The notes: generated by a model not told the origin, from the sequence alone. A DNA stretch of 64,000 bases from Sandarakinorhabdus glacialis (GCF_014643455.1 NZ_BMJM01000002.1:62406-126405), one strand, 5' to 3'. Positions 17,964 through 27,245 are shown, counted from the first letter of the stretch. Translations and numbers: made by a program.

Positions 17964-20326
17964 GCCGCTGCCAGCAGGCGCGGCAACCACGCCGCCGGCG
18001 CATCGCCGACCTCGGCACGGATCGCATCGAGCAGCCGCACGGTGCGCTCGCGTCCCGAGAGCACCGTCAGCAACTCAGGCTCCGACGCGAGGTTCAACCG
18101 CACGACGACGCTGTCGCTGCCATGCTTGACGAGGAAGGCCCGCGCCGTTTCGGGGATCGTCCGCACCAGCTCGAACTCATGCGCGGTCAGCCCGAAACCG
18201 TCCATGTAATCGCTCGCCTGCGCCGACGCGTTGGCCATGAAAATCTGCGTGCCGGCCTGCTCGATGATCGCCGACGCGATCCGGCTGTCGAGCGCATCCG
18301 ACGCCGATTGCGTCGCGAAACCGATGATGCCGCCGCGCTTGCGGATGGTCTTCTCCCAGTCGCGGATGCGCGCCACGAAGACCTCGTCGTCCAGTGCCTT
18401 CCAGCCCTCGTCGACGACGATCAGCGTCGGCCGGCCGTCCAACCGCTCCTCGACGCGGTGGAACAGGTACAGCATCGCCGCCGATCGCAGCGCCGGGATA
18501 TCGAGGATCGCCGTCATGTCGAACCCGATCGTGTCGGCCCCCAGGTCGAGCTCGTCGGCGGCGTTGTCGAACAGCCAGGCATGCTCGCCGTCCGAATGCC
18601 ACGGCGCCAGCCGCGCCGCGATATCGCTGCTCGACGCCCGTCCGCGGCCGCGAAACAGCTCGGCGATATAGCGCAGCCGGCGATGCTCGGGCGGCCCCGC
18701 GTACGATGCATCGACAGCATCGGCGATCCACGCCAGCTCCTCGGTCGTCGGCGCGGCACTGTCGCCGGTCGCCAGCCGCGCCAGCCATTGGCCGAGGAAC
18801 AGCCGGTTTGCGGCATTGTCGGGCAGCGCCAGCGGGTTCAACCGCGTCGGCTCGCCCGGTCGCAAGCTGTCGTACACCCCGCCGATCGCGCGCAGGAAAA
18901 TCTCGGCGCCCCGGTCCTTGTCGAAAAACACGATCCGCGGATCGAACCGCCGCGCCTGCGCCAGCAGGAACCCCAGCACCACCGTCTTGCCCGAACCAGA
19001 TGGCCCGATAATGGTAAAATTACCCAAATCACCGCGGTGGAAATTGAAAAAATACGGCCCCGCCGAGGTCGTCTCGAACAGCGTCACTGCCGAGCCCCAA
19101 TGATTGCCCGATGGCTGCCCGACCGGGAAATTGTGCGCGCTCGCAAACCCGGCGAAATTCGCCGATGAGACCAGCGCCCGCCGCGCGATATACGCGAAAT
19201 TGCCCGGAAACTGCGCCCAATAGGCCGCCTCGAGCCCCAGCTCCTCGCGCACCGCGGCAAAGCCCGCCTCCGCCAGCAGCGCCTGCGCCTCGCCCAAATT
19301 CTGGTCCAACTCCGCCAGGCTCGCCGCCTTCAGCATGACCGTCAGATGATGCTCGCCGAACGCCGCCCGCCCCGCCGCAACATCGTCCTTGGCCTGCGCC
19401 AATTCCGTCCGCAGCGACACCGCCGCATCGTCCGCCGACCGCATCCGCCGCAGCGCCAGGTCCATCCGCTCGAGCCCCGGCCCGCGATCGACGACCGCGA
19501 AACTCTGCGTCACGGTCATCTCGAACGGCAGCCGGTACAGGTCGTCGAACATGCCCGCACCGGTCTGCGCCGGGTAATCCTTGACCGACAGCATCGCCGC
19601 GAATTCCACCGGCTCACCATCGACCGCGCCAAGCTCGATCGCATCGGCGCCGAAGCTCAGCCGCCGCCGCGCAAGCGCATGGCCAAGGTCGCCGACCGGC
19701 AACAACACCGGCGCCGTCGTGCCGTTGACCAGCATCGCCAGGAATTCCGCCGAACGCGACGCCAGCCCGCTCGGCAAATCATACGCCGACAGCAATTCCG
19801 GCCCATAGGGATCGAGCGCCGCCAGCAACGTCTCGCGCGCCTGGTTGAGCAACCGGATCTCGGCACTCGTCTCGCGCGGCGGCGGCGACCCGGCACCGAA
19901 CACCCGCAGCAATCGTTCGGCCATCCCGGCACGCCCCGCCAGCGGCCGGATCACCAACGTCAAATACAGGTCGTTCACATAAAGCCGCCGGTCGGCGAGC
20001 CGCGACCGCCACGCCGCATCCAGCGCCGCGCTGAACGGATCGCCGAACTCGCCCGCCAGTTCCGCCGTCACCGCCCGGCGCACGACATGATGGACCAGCG
20101 CGAACCGCGACGACGCCACCGCCTGCAGCATCGCGTCGCGCGCCGCCTTGCGCGCTTCCAGTTGCACAGCGTCGATCGTCTCGAAAGCCAGGCCGGCCAG
20201 CCGCACGACCTGTATCGCGCAGCCATCGCGCGTCAAAATCGTGAAATCATCGACCTGCGCCGCGTACGGCAGATGGTCGCCGATCGCCGCCTCATGCGCC
20301 GCGGCGGCGCTACGGGCGGTACGCAT
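17960..20326 (-). CDS. virB4: VirB4-type secretion ATPase
   Basis: This is the largest T4SS motor, 788 residues from ATG 20326 (a GTG at 20332 is possible; GGGGTG before the ATG favours it). The N-terminal CagE/TrbE domain is followed by the P-loop TIIGPSGSGKTVVLGFLL near residue 440 and Walker B TLIVVDEGWKALDDE near 635. GIIGFATQSASD and TQIFMANASAQASDY are conserved in VirB4. It drives pilus assembly and substrate movement. The start overlaps the virB3 stop, and both ends are embedded in the virB unit. Confidence 0.93.
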   Translation of the reverse strand: MRTARSAAAAHEAAIGDHLPYAAQVDDFTILTRDGCAIQVVRLAGLAFETIDAVQLEARKAARDAMLQAVASSRFALVHHVVRRAVTAELAGEFGDPFSAALDAAWRSRLADRRLYVNDLYLTLVIRPLAGRAGMAERLLRVFGAGSPPPRETSAEIRLLNQARETLLAALDPYGPELLSAYDLPSGLASRSAEFLAMLVNGTTAPVLLPVGDLGHALARRRLSFGADAIELGAVDGEPVEFAAMLSVKDYPAQTGAGMFDDLYRLPFEMTVTQSFAVVDRGPGLERMDLALRRMRSADDAAVSLRTELAQAKDDVAAGRAAFGEHHLTVMLKAASLAELDQNLGEAQALLAEAGFAAVREELGLEAAYWAQFPGNFAYIARRALVSSANFAGFASAHNFPVGQPSGNHWGSAVTLFETTSAGPYFFNFHRGDLGNFTIIGPSGSGKTVVLGFLLAQARRFDPRIVFFDKDRGAEIFLRAIGGVYDSLRPGEPTRLNPLALPDNAANRLFLGQWLARLATGDSAAPTTEELAWIADAVDASYAGPPEHRRLRYIAELFRGRGRASSSDIAARLAPWHSDGEHAWLFDNAADELDLGADTIGFDMTAILDIPALRSAAMLYLFHRVEERLDGRPTLIVVDEGWKALDDEVFVARIRDWEKTIRKRGGIIGFATQSASDALDSRIASAIIEQAGTQIFMANASAQASDYMDGFGLTAHEFELVRTIPETARAFLVKHGSDSVVVRLNLASEPELLTVLSGRERTVRLLDAIRAEVGDAPAAWLPRLLAAA

Positions 20327-20579
20327 TGGCACCCCACAAGCGCCGGTTGCGCACGCGCGGCGTGCGCCGCAACCGCGTCATCCACAGCGCCATGACGTGC
20401 GGATCGCGCAGATGCGCCGCATAGCCCAGCCCATGGACGACCAGCGGCGGCAGCAGCGCAAACACGCTCTTGGTGACGAGAAACAGCTCGGCGGCAAGAA
20501 TGCCGTTAAGCACGAAAAACGGATACGTCACGCCCGCCACCATTTGCGGCCGGGCAAGCGCGCGGAACAGCGGGTCCAT
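20310..20579 (-). CDS. virB3: VirB3-type inner-membrane protein
   Basis: An 89-residue protein with a short polar start (MDPLFRALARPQM), a membrane pair (GVTYPFFVLNGILAAELFL, VFALLPPLVVHGLGYAA) and a basic C-terminus ending RNRRLWGANAYRP. The pattern ARPQMVAGVTY-hydrophobic-DPH is that of VirB3/TrbD, which works with VirB4 at the base of the pilus. It lies between virB2 (2-base gap) and virB4 (overlap), as in canonical operons. Confidence 0.85.
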   Translation of the reverse strand: MDPLFRALARPQMVAGVTYPFFVLNGILAAELFLVTKSVFALLPPLVVHGLGYAAHLRDPHVMALWMTRLRRTPRVRNRRLWGANAYRP

Positions 20580-20581
20580 GC

Positions 20582-20878
20582 TCAGCCGCCCGCGACCGAG
20601 CGAATGCCGCCGACGATCGACGCCGCGCCGAACAGCACGAACAACCCGACGACGACCGTCGCGCCATAACGCCAGTTGATCCGCCCCGTCAGCATCATGA
20701 AGCCGATCGCCGCCACCGCGATCACCGCCACCGCCGTCGCGACATTACCCAGCAGCGTCCCCTGCAACCAGCTTACCGCGCCCAGGATCGGTCCCGAGCC
20801 CGCAGGATCGGGCGCCGCATATTGCGCCAGCGCAGGCCCCGCCCAAATCAGCGCGGCAAGTGGAAAGTAGCGCTTCAT
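20582..20878 (-). CDS. virB2: VirB2-type pilin
   Basis: A signal peptide (MKRYFPLAALIWAGPALA) is followed by a short acidic loop, then two hydrophobic helices (NVATAVAVIAVAAIGFMML and YGATVVVGLFVLFGAASIV) separated by a basic turn (TGRINWR). This is the VirB2/TrbC pilin design. At 98 residues it is of usual size. It would be the structural pilus subunit of the system. The start overlaps the virB1 stop by 4 bases. Confidence 0.88.
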   Translation of the reverse strand: MKRYFPLAALIWAGPALAQYAAPDPAGSGPILGAVSWLQGTLLGNVATAVAVIAVAAIGFMMLTGRINWRYGATVVVGLFVLFGAASIVGGIRSVAGG

Positions 20879-21513
20879 AGGGCAGGGACCTCGATAAAGG
20901 ATAGCAGAGGCGTAACGGCTGACGGGCTGCCTGGCTCCCGCCCGAGCAGCATCGCCTCCGGCCGCCAGCGCGCCATGATCGAGGCGACATAGGCGCGCGT
21001 CTCGCGGAACGGCGGCACCCCGCCGAACCGCGCCACCGCGCCCGGCCCGGCGTTGTACGCTGCCAGCGCCAGCGGCACGCTGCCGAAGCGATCGAGCTGC
21101 CGCCGCAAATACAGCGCACCGCCGCGCAGATTGTCGTCGGGGTCCCGCGGATCGACGCCCATCGCCGCCGCGGTCCCAGGCATCAGCTGCATCACCCCGA
21201 GTGCGCCTTTCGGGCTCACCGCCGCCGCCCGCCCGCGCGATTCCTGCCAGGCCACCGCCCTCAACAAGGACGGCGACAAGCCATGTCGCACTGCCTGAGC
21301 ATCGATCCGCACCTCCAGCGGAGCCGATGCCAGTGCCGGGACGACACGCGGCGGTTCGATCGGCGCAGCGCCCGACGCGGTGAACACCATCGGCCCATCA
21401 AAGTGTGTCACCACGCCATCATCGCCGATTTCGATGACCTGCGCCGTCGCCGGTGCCGACCCAAATACCGGCACCGCAAGCGCCGCCAACACCCAGATGG
21501 CAGCACGAATCAC
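20875..21513 (-). CDS. virB1: VirB1-type lytic transglycosylase
   Basis: The protein has a signal peptide ending near ATAQ, then a goose-lysozyme/SLT domain. The catalytic Glu lies in AVAWQESRGRAAAVSPKGALG, followed by VMQLMPGTAAAMGV and LALAAYNAGPGAVARFGG. It locally opens peptidoglycan so the secretion channel can pass. At 212 residues it is typical. Its start is only 5 bases from the stop of a small lipoprotein gene on the same strand, so the virB unit appears to continue upstream. Confidence 0.88.
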   Translation of the reverse strand: MIRAAIWVLAALAVPVFGSAPATAQVIEIGDDGVVTHFDGPMVFTASGAAPIEPPRVVPALASAPLEVRIDAQAVRHGLSPSLLRAVAWQESRGRAAAVSPKGALGVMQLMPGTAAAMGVDPRDPDDNLRGGALYLRRQLDRFGSVPLALAAYNAGPGAVARFGGVPPFRETRAYVASIMARWRPEAMLLGREPGSPSAVTPLLSFIEVPAL

Positions 21514-21518
21514 CCGGT

Positions 21519-21773
21519 TCAGCTGATTCGGGCAGGTTCGGTCGTCAGCGACAGCGGGATGATGTCGCCGTCGGCAGGCGTGATCGGCGTAGCGGTATCC
21601 GATGCCCGGAACGCCGTGCCGAAATTGGCGCCAAAGGCGTTTTCCTGCGGTGCCGGGGGCACCACCACCGGCGCCGGCGGCGGCGCGGCAGGGCCGGCGC
21701 CGTTGTCGCCGCAGGCGGCCAGTGTCGCCGTCGCCAGCAGCACGAACCCGATACGATAGATACGATCGTTCAT
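21519..21773 (-). CDS. Small predicted lipoprotein, candidate VirB7 stand-in
   Basis: The 84-residue product begins with a lipoprotein signal (GFVLLATATLAAC, lipobox LAAC at residues 18-21) and a Pro/Ala-rich segment (PAAPPPAPVVVPPAP). The rest is polar with no further Cys. It lies 5 bases upstream of virB1 and 13 bases downstream of the DUF4331 gene, so all three are probably one transcript. Canonical VirB7 is a short outer-membrane lipoprotein and none is found between virB6 and virB8. This protein could fill that place, but similarity is not visible and it may instead belong with DUF4331. Confidence 0.65.
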   Translation of the reverse strand: MNDRIYRIGFVLLATATLAACGDNGAGPAAPPPAPVVVPPAPQENAFGANFGTAFRASDTATPITPADGDIIPLSLTTEPARIS

Positions 21774-21786
21774 GGTCTGCGCTCCC

Positions 21787-23388
21787 TTATGGCTGGGTCT
21801 GCGGACGCGGTGCGCCGCGCAGCGGTGGGTTCAGGTAAGGGAACTCGTTGAGGATGTTGGTCGCCCGGCTCGGCGCACCATCGGTATAGGCAACCAGCCC
21901 GGTCGGAGCCTGTGCAGGGGTGCACAGCCCGAGGTCGGTCGGCGTCCCGGCAATCGGCACCGGATGGCAAAGCCGCCCCATCGCCACGCGCAGCACGATA
22001 TCGACCGTATCATCGCCCGGACGGCGACCGTTGGGGAAGCCCGCGAGATCGTCGCCGACCACGCCGAACGTGCTCTGCGTCGCCTGCGGCGTCGGCGCGA
22101 TGCCGGTGTTGAGCCGCAGCATTTCCGAAGGCGTCACCGTCGCCAGCCGGTTGAGCGAGGCGATCCCGGTCAGGAACGTCGCAACCAGGTCGTTACGCGG
22201 AAAGTTGGTCGGTGCGAGATCGGCAAAATTGGTGCCCAAGGTCGTGTTGACCGCACTGCGGAACAGCACATTCAGGATGGCCGGGAACGTCGGGTTGGTG
22301 ACGTAATCGGCAAGCGCACCATCCTGTGTCGGCTTGGCCGCATTGAACAGGTCCTTCTGCGGCAGGCCGATTACAACTTCGTTCACCAGCGGCATGCCGA
22401 GGCGTGAAACCTGCACATAGGCACCGCCCTGCAGCGCCGCCGATTCCGGCGACGGGTTCGGACGCAGCAAGCGTGCCTGCGGCAGGCTGGCCGTGCTCCA
22501 CACGCCGATGCTGCCGTTGCCGGTGCCCTTGAGGCAGGCAATCGGCACTTCGATCGCCAGCGTCGTGACGTTCTTCTTGCCGATCAGTTCCTGGTTGTCC
22601 TGGCTTTGGGTGATGCCGCCGGGGAAGGGCGACGCCGTCTGATACTGCGGCAACGTCTCGGGGGCGCCCTGGATCGGCACGAAGTTCACCAGATCGAAGA
22701 TCGGGCCCAGGTTGACCGCGAAATATTCGGCGCGCTGGCCGGCAAAGACCTTGCCCTGCGCCGAACAGCCCGGAATGGTGATCGGGAAGATGAACTGCTT
22801 GGCATAGGTCGGATAGTCGGTGATCGACTTGTTGCCGGCATTGTCGAAGGGCTTGGCGAAGACTGTCGCGCCGCCGCTGGCATTGGTAATCGGCACCCGC
22901 GTTCCCGACCGGCGATCACCGGTCACCTGCGTCAGGGTATAGCTCTCGCGCTCGCCCAGCGTTGGCGATGTCGCATTGGTGATCGGCCCGACATGGCGCA
23001 GCGCGATCGGCAAGTCCTTGCCGCCGACATTCAGCGTGATGCCGCGACCGTTGACCAGCGTATTGGCGAACTTGAACTGATAGGTCAGGTCCTCGACGGC
23101 ATCGCCGTTGTTGTCGATGTGGATCTCGTAAAGAGCGTCTGGATCCATCGTGTAATAGTTGGGACCGTCGCCGGGATTTTCGCCGGGCTGGAAGTTGGCC
23201 ATCAACGTTACGTAATCCTGGCGGCCCGGTTCATAGCTGCGAAACGCATAGGTATCTGTATTATCGATCTTCGGCATCTTCGTAATATTAGGTGCCTCGC
23301 GGTGGCTAGATGCTAGCGCCGGCGAGATAGCAAGCAATGCAACCGACGAGAGCGCCGCGCCCATTGCTGCGAATTTTTTTGCAATCAT
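21787..23388 (-). CDS. DUF4331 family exported protein
   Basis: A signal peptide (ALSSVALLAISPALASS) precedes the typical DUF4331 start SSHREAPNITKMPKIDNTD, then YAFRSYEPGRQDYVTLMANF and DALYEIHIDNNGDAVEDLTY. Members are extracytoplasmic, beta-rich proteins without known biochemical activity. The product is 533 residues, and ATG 23388 is preferred because it opens the signal peptide. The next gene downstream starts 13 bases away and virB1 follows, which links this protein to the type IV secretion unit. No adhesin repeat is seen. Confidence 0.85.
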   Translation of the reverse strand: MIAKKFAAMGAALSSVALLAISPALASSHREAPNITKMPKIDNTDTYAFRSYEPGRQDYVTLMANFQPGENPGDGPNYYTMDPDALYEIHIDNNGDAVEDLTYQFKFANTLVNGRGITLNVGGKDLPIALRHVGPITNATSPTLGERESYTLTQVTGDRRSGTRVPITNASGGATVFAKPFDNAGNKSITDYPTYAKQFIFPITIPGCSAQGKVFAGQRAEYFAVNLGPIFDLVNFVPIQGAPETLPQYQTASPFPGGITQSQDNQELIGKKNVTTLAIEVPIACLKGTGNGSIGVWSTASLPQARLLRPNPSPESAALQGGAYVQVSRLGMPLVNEVVIGLPQKDLFNAAKPTQDGALADYVTNPTFPAILNVLFRSAVNTTLGTNFADLAPTNFPRNDLVATFLTGIASLNRLATVTPSEMLRLNTGIAPTPQATQSTFGVVGDDLAGFPNGRRPGDDTVDIVLRVAMGRLCHPVPIAGTPTDLGLCTPAQAPTGLVAYTDGAPSRATNILNEFPYLNPPLRGAPRPQTQP

Positions 23389-23521
23389 CCAATTTACCCC
23401 GTTTTTACTGGTTTCGCCACTGTAACAGCCGCCGCCATCCGCGCTTCTTTGGCGCATCTGCTGGCAGTCGATCGCAGCTACGCAGGGCAGCGCTGCGCGT
23501 ATGCAGGCTGCGACAAATAAA

Positions 23522-24202
23522 TCAGCCGGCCGGGTGTGGTGCCTGCGCGGGCACCTGTTGCGGCGCCTGCGTCACCACCTGGGTGTCCAGGTCGCGCCAC
23601 CGCCAAGCCCCCGATCCGAACGCCAGCACGGCGGTCTGCGCCGCCCCTTCGACCAGCACCAGGCGCGGGCCGGTAATCGGCTCGGCAAGGCAATGCGCCG
23701 GCAGCGCCGCCAGCGTTCGCGCAACCAGCGCGCGAACACCCGCCAACGGCGCCTCGCCGCCCGCCAGCGGCACCTCAAGGGACGCCAGCGGCGACCAGCC
23801 CTGGTTCCAGACCACGATCGCCTCGGCAACCGACCGCGCGCCGGTGGGCACCGCCGCTATCGCCGTCCGCACCGCGGGGTCGCTCGCCAGCGCCGCCTGT
23901 ACTGCTTTCAGCGGCGCACATGCGGCATCGCGGGCGCTCGCCGTGGCCGGCGGATCGATGACTACCTCGGCAATCTCGGGCTGCGGAGCAACCGCCGTCG
24001 GCACCGGCACATAAGCCTTTGCCGGAACAGGCTCAGGTGCCGGGGCAGGGGACGCCGGTGCCCGAAACGCCAGCAACGCGATCGCTTCGGGCGGCGCCAG
24101 CGGCGGCTCGATCCGAGCCGCCAGCCATAGCGAACCCGCTGCCAGATGCATGGCCGCGACCCCGAGAAGGACGGCGCCGCGACCTGATCGCGGACCTGTC
24201 AT
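23522..24202 (-). CDS. Membrane-anchored protein of unknown function with Pro-rich linker
   Basis: ATG 24202 starts 4 bases after the stop of the DUF4394 autotransporter gene, so the two are coupled. The 226 residues show a basic start, one membrane helix (AVLLGVAAMHLAAGSLWLA), a Pro/Ala-rich linker (APASPAPAPEPVPA), and a globular end with EAIVVWNQGWSPLAS and GPRLVLVEGAAQTAVLAFG. The outline resembles TonB-like or TolA-like energy-coupling proteins, but the TonB C-terminal fold is not recognisable. The function is unassigned. Confidence 0.6.
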   Translation of the reverse strand: MTGPRSGRGAVLLGVAAMHLAAGSLWLAARIEPPLAPPEAIALLAFRAPASPAPAPEPVPAKAYVPVPTAVAPQPEIAEVVIDPPATASARDAACAPLKAVQAALASDPAVRTAIAAVPTGARSVAEAIVVWNQGWSPLASLEVPLAGGEAPLAGVRALVARTLAALPAHCLAEPITGPRLVLVEGAAQTAVLAFGSGAWRWRDLDTQVVTQAPQQVPAQAPHPAG

Positions 24203-24206
24203 CCGA

Positions 24207-26171
24207 TCAGAAAGCCAACCGGATCCCGCCCATGATGCCGTGGATGGCGCGGTCGCCGGCGACTTCACCCGAATAATCGATCATCAGCGACACCGGCGAA
24301 TTGCCCGAAACGGTAAAGCCAGCGCCGATCGCGGCATAGTCGCGCCCCAGCGGCGTCGTCGTGAACGCGAACGGCGAAGCGATCGAAGCGCCATTGAAAT
24401 TCGCCACGATCAAGCGGCCCTCGTCGTTTTCGAACTCGTGGCGCCATTCACCGCGAACATGCGCGCGGAGCACCGCCGACCCGCCGACCGGCAAATTGCC
24501 CGCCAGTTTCAGGCCCGCGACCGACTGCAGGGATTCGACCCGGTCGCCCGATACCGTCAACGCCGTGATGCCGCCGGTTTCGCTGAAGCCATCGAGATCG
24601 ACTCGCGCATAACGGACGCCGCCATAAGGCTCGAGCTGTGCCTTGCCGAGGTCGAAATTGAGCCCGGCGACGCCCGCCGCCTGCCAGTTCTCGCTGCGCG
24701 TCTGTGCGAGATTGATCGTCGAAAAGCTGCCCACCCTGACACCGCGGCGCAGGTCGAAATCGGTCTTGCCATAGCTGCCATGCGCATCGATGAAGAACGG
24801 CCCGATGGCGGCGCTGCCATAGACGCCGGCGTACCAGCTATCGATGTCGCTCTGCTCGCTGGCGTTGTTCAGCCGCGCGTCGCCCTTGTCGTAACCGCCG
24901 AACACCCCGAGCAGCAGCCCCGGGGTAAAGCGTACATCGGCACCGGCGCTGACGCTGGCGGCGCCATAGCTGGTGCGATTGCGGTCGATATCGCCCGCCA
25001 GGCTGCCGGTGCGCCCGCCGGCTACCAGGAACATGCCGATCCTGCGGTCGGCGCCAACGGTCGTCATGTCGCTGCGCCCGGTGCCGCCGGCGCGGACATC
25101 GCGCAGGTAACCGCGGACGACATTGTCCTGGTTGTTGATCGACTGGAACACCAGCTCGGGCAGCAGGGCAAAGCTTGCCGCCGACAGGCTGCCCAGCGCC
25201 GCGCCGCGCGCCGCATCGTCGGGCAGGCTGTCGAAGCCGCCGAACAGCCGCACCAGCTCGCCGGAAGGCGCGCCGGTAAAGCGGTCGAGCGCATTGCCGA
25301 CGCCTTGCGTGTTCGCCGTCGCGCCCACCGCGATGAACGGCGTCTGCGTGAACGACAACCCGGTGAAGCGCGCATTCGCTCCAACCGGCAAGGCACCGAC
25401 AAAGGTCGCCACGCCCGTCGTCAAATTGATGCTGTAGACGCCCTGCACATTGGTCAGCGGGTTGGTCAGCAGCGCCAGCGTCGTGCCGGTCGACGAGATA
25501 TCGAAAGCAGTCGCCTCGTTGGTGGCAACCCCAAGGCTGCCCACCGTCAGCAATTGGCCGCTGTTCGGCGAAATCGCGCCGTTGACGCTGCCCTGCGTCA
25601 CCAAAGTCTGCGCCGCGCTGTCGATCAGATACAGCACCGTCGGCGTGCCGCCGGCCACATTGTTGGTATAGGCGGCGCCGACGATGTTGGGGTTGCTCCC
25701 GGCAGCGCGATCACCTGCCGTATAGGCGACGTTGGGATCGATAGCCGCGATCGCGCCGGTGTCGGGGTTGACGCGGAAATTCTGGTCGGCGTCGGTGACG
25801 ATGCGGATACGATCGACCGACGGATTGAAATCGAAGCCCGCATTAGCCGGAAAACCACTGAGCGGCAGCGGCGCGCCCAGCCGGGTCGCGGTCCCGGTCA
25901 CGCCGTTGATCGCATAGACCTGCCCGGTGTTGCTCAGGCCGTAAAGCGCGCGGTTCGCCGCCGGCCGCGCATCGAAGCCGATCAGCCGCTCGCCGACCCC
26001 CAGCCCGGTCAGCTGCACAGTCCGCTTGACCGTCGTCGGCGCCGCTGAATCGACCGTCACCAGCGCCGAGCCCTGCTGCTGCGACTGGACCAGCGTAACA
26101 TCGGCGGCAAGCGCCGGCAGGCTGCTTCCAGCCAGGATCGTGGCAGCAAAAGTCAGGCGAAAATGCTTCAT
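24207..26171 (-). CDS. DUF4394 protein fused to an autotransporter beta-domain
   Basis: The signal peptide (ATILAGSSLPALA) leads into DUF4394, with GERLIGFDARPAANRALYGL, GFDFNPSVDRIRIVTDADQNFR-type repeats and NIVGAAYTNN, predicted as a beta-propeller. From about residue 370 an autotransporter-type barrel follows (GADRRIGMFLVAGG, FGGYDKGDARL, YGGVRYARVDLDGF), ending HGIMGGIRLAF with the terminal Phe. The propeller is probably displayed at the cell surface or in the periplasm, held by the barrel. The product is 654 residues. Its coupled downstream gene encodes an anchored Pro-rich protein. Confidence 0.82.
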   Translation of the reverse strand: MKHFRLTFAATILAGSSLPALAADVTLVQSQQQGSALVTVDSAAPTTVKRTVQLTGLGVGERLIGFDARPAANRALYGLSNTGQVYAINGVTGTATRLGAPLPLSGFPANAGFDFNPSVDRIRIVTDADQNFRVNPDTGAIAAIDPNVAYTAGDRAAGSNPNIVGAAYTNNVAGGTPTVLYLIDSAAQTLVTQGSVNGAISPNSGQLLTVGSLGVATNEATAFDISSTGTTLALLTNPLTNVQGVYSINLTTGVATFVGALPVGANARFTGLSFTQTPFIAVGATANTQGVGNALDRFTGAPSGELVRLFGGFDSLPDDAARGAALGSLSAASFALLPELVFQSINNQDNVVRGYLRDVRAGGTGRSDMTTVGADRRIGMFLVAGGRTGSLAGDIDRNRTSYGAASVSAGADVRFTPGLLLGVFGGYDKGDARLNNASEQSDIDSWYAGVYGSAAIGPFFIDAHGSYGKTDFDLRRGVRVGSFSTINLAQTRSENWQAAGVAGLNFDLGKAQLEPYGGVRYARVDLDGFSETGGITALTVSGDRVESLQSVAGLKLAGNLPVGGSAVLRAHVRGEWRHEFENDEGRLIVANFNGASIASPFAFTTTPLGRDYAAIGAGFTVSGNSPVSLMIDYSGEVAGDRAIHGIMGGIRLAF

Positions 26172-26228
26172 TCGGGGTCCCCGGGCAATGACGAATCTGC
26201 CTAGATACGGATTACGCCCCGGATGGTT

Positions 26229-27158
26229 TCAAAGATCCCCGAGCCGATCGAGATCATTGTCCGCGGTCCCCCGCTCGGTGAATTGCCGCAGCAGCCACGA
26301 CGCCGCCGGCCCCGGCAACTGGTCCCGCCGCCAGATCCCCGCGAAGCGATAGATGCCGCCCGGATGATCGGGCATGGCCAGTCGCACCAGCGTCCCCGCC
26401 ATCAGGTCGGCGGCGATCATCGGCATCGGCATGTTGCCCCACCCGATGCCCTCGCGCAGCAACGCGTGCTTCGCCCCCAGGTCGGCCAGCCGCCACGTCC
26501 GCGAGCTCATCACCGAAAAATCGCGGCCCTCGGTCAGCGGCGACCGGTCGGTCAGCACCAGCTGGATATGATCGCGCCCGGCCCCCGGCGGGATTACGGC
26601 CATCAGCGCCAGTGGATGATCCGGCGCCGCCACCGGCACCATCACCAGCGACCCCGCCGCGACGCTGTCGATATCGCGCACCCCGTCGATCAACGGCCCG
26701 GCAATCCCCAGCACCGCCTTGCGGTCGAGCACCAGCGCCGCAATCCCGCCCAGCGCCTCGACATGCAGCCGCAAGCTGACGGTCGGAAATGCCGTGTTGA
26801 ACTCGCGCAGCACCGCCCCCAGCCGCTCGGCCGGCATCATCACGTCGACCGCCATATTGACCTCGGCCTCGAGTCCCTCGAGCAGGCCCTTCACCTTGGC
26901 ACGCAGCCCGTCGAAGCCGGCACCGATCGCCCGCGCCTCGGCCAGCACGCCGCGCCCGGCCTCGGTCAGCTTCGGCGTCCGCGTCCCCTCGCGGTCGAAC
27001 AGCAGCACGCCCAGCTGCGCCTCGAGATTGCCGATGCCATAGCTGATCACCGAAACGGCGCGGTTGAGCTGCCGCCCGGCGCCGGCAAAACTGCCGCTGT
27101 CGACCACCGCAAGGAAAGTCCGCAACTGTTCATAGGTCGGCGTCCCGGGATTTGACAT
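26229..27158 (-). CDS. LysR-family transcriptional regulator
   Basis: The N-terminal winged helix-turn-helix reads LRTFLAVVDSGSFAGAGRQLNRAVSVIS in pieces across residues 11-38. A substrate-binding-type effector domain follows (MAVDVMMPAERLGAVLREF, GNMPMPMIAADLMAGTL). At 309 residues it has normal family length. The gene is divergent from pirin with 129 bases between, the classic LysR arrangement in which the regulator controls its divergent neighbour and itself. The effector is unknown. Confidence 0.9.
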   Translation of the reverse strand: MSNPGTPTYEQLRTFLAVVDSGSFAGAGRQLNRAVSVISYGIGNLEAQLGVLLFDREGTRTPKLTEAGRGVLAEARAIGAGFDGLRAKVKGLLEGLEAEVNMAVDVMMPAERLGAVLREFNTAFPTVSLRLHVEALGGIAALVLDRKAVLGIAGPLIDGVRDIDSVAAGSLVMVPVAAPDHPLALMAVIPPGAGRDHIQLVLTDRSPLTEGRDFSVMSSRTWRLADLGAKHALLREGIGWGNMPMPMIAADLMAGTLVRLAMPDHPGGIYRFAGIWRRDQLPGPAASWLLRQFTERGTADNDLDRLGDL

Positions 27159-27245
27159 ATCAACTTTCTGGAATAGCTGGCCCGACTTTATCCCACTTAT
27201 CCCGCAAGTCGACACCCCCCATCTGGGTGTCACAGCGCAAGGCCC

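Noticed and set aside
13309-26171. Integrative conjugative element
   Set aside because: No integrase, relaxase, coupling protein or attachment repeats were found near the virB genes, so an intact mobile element is not supported.
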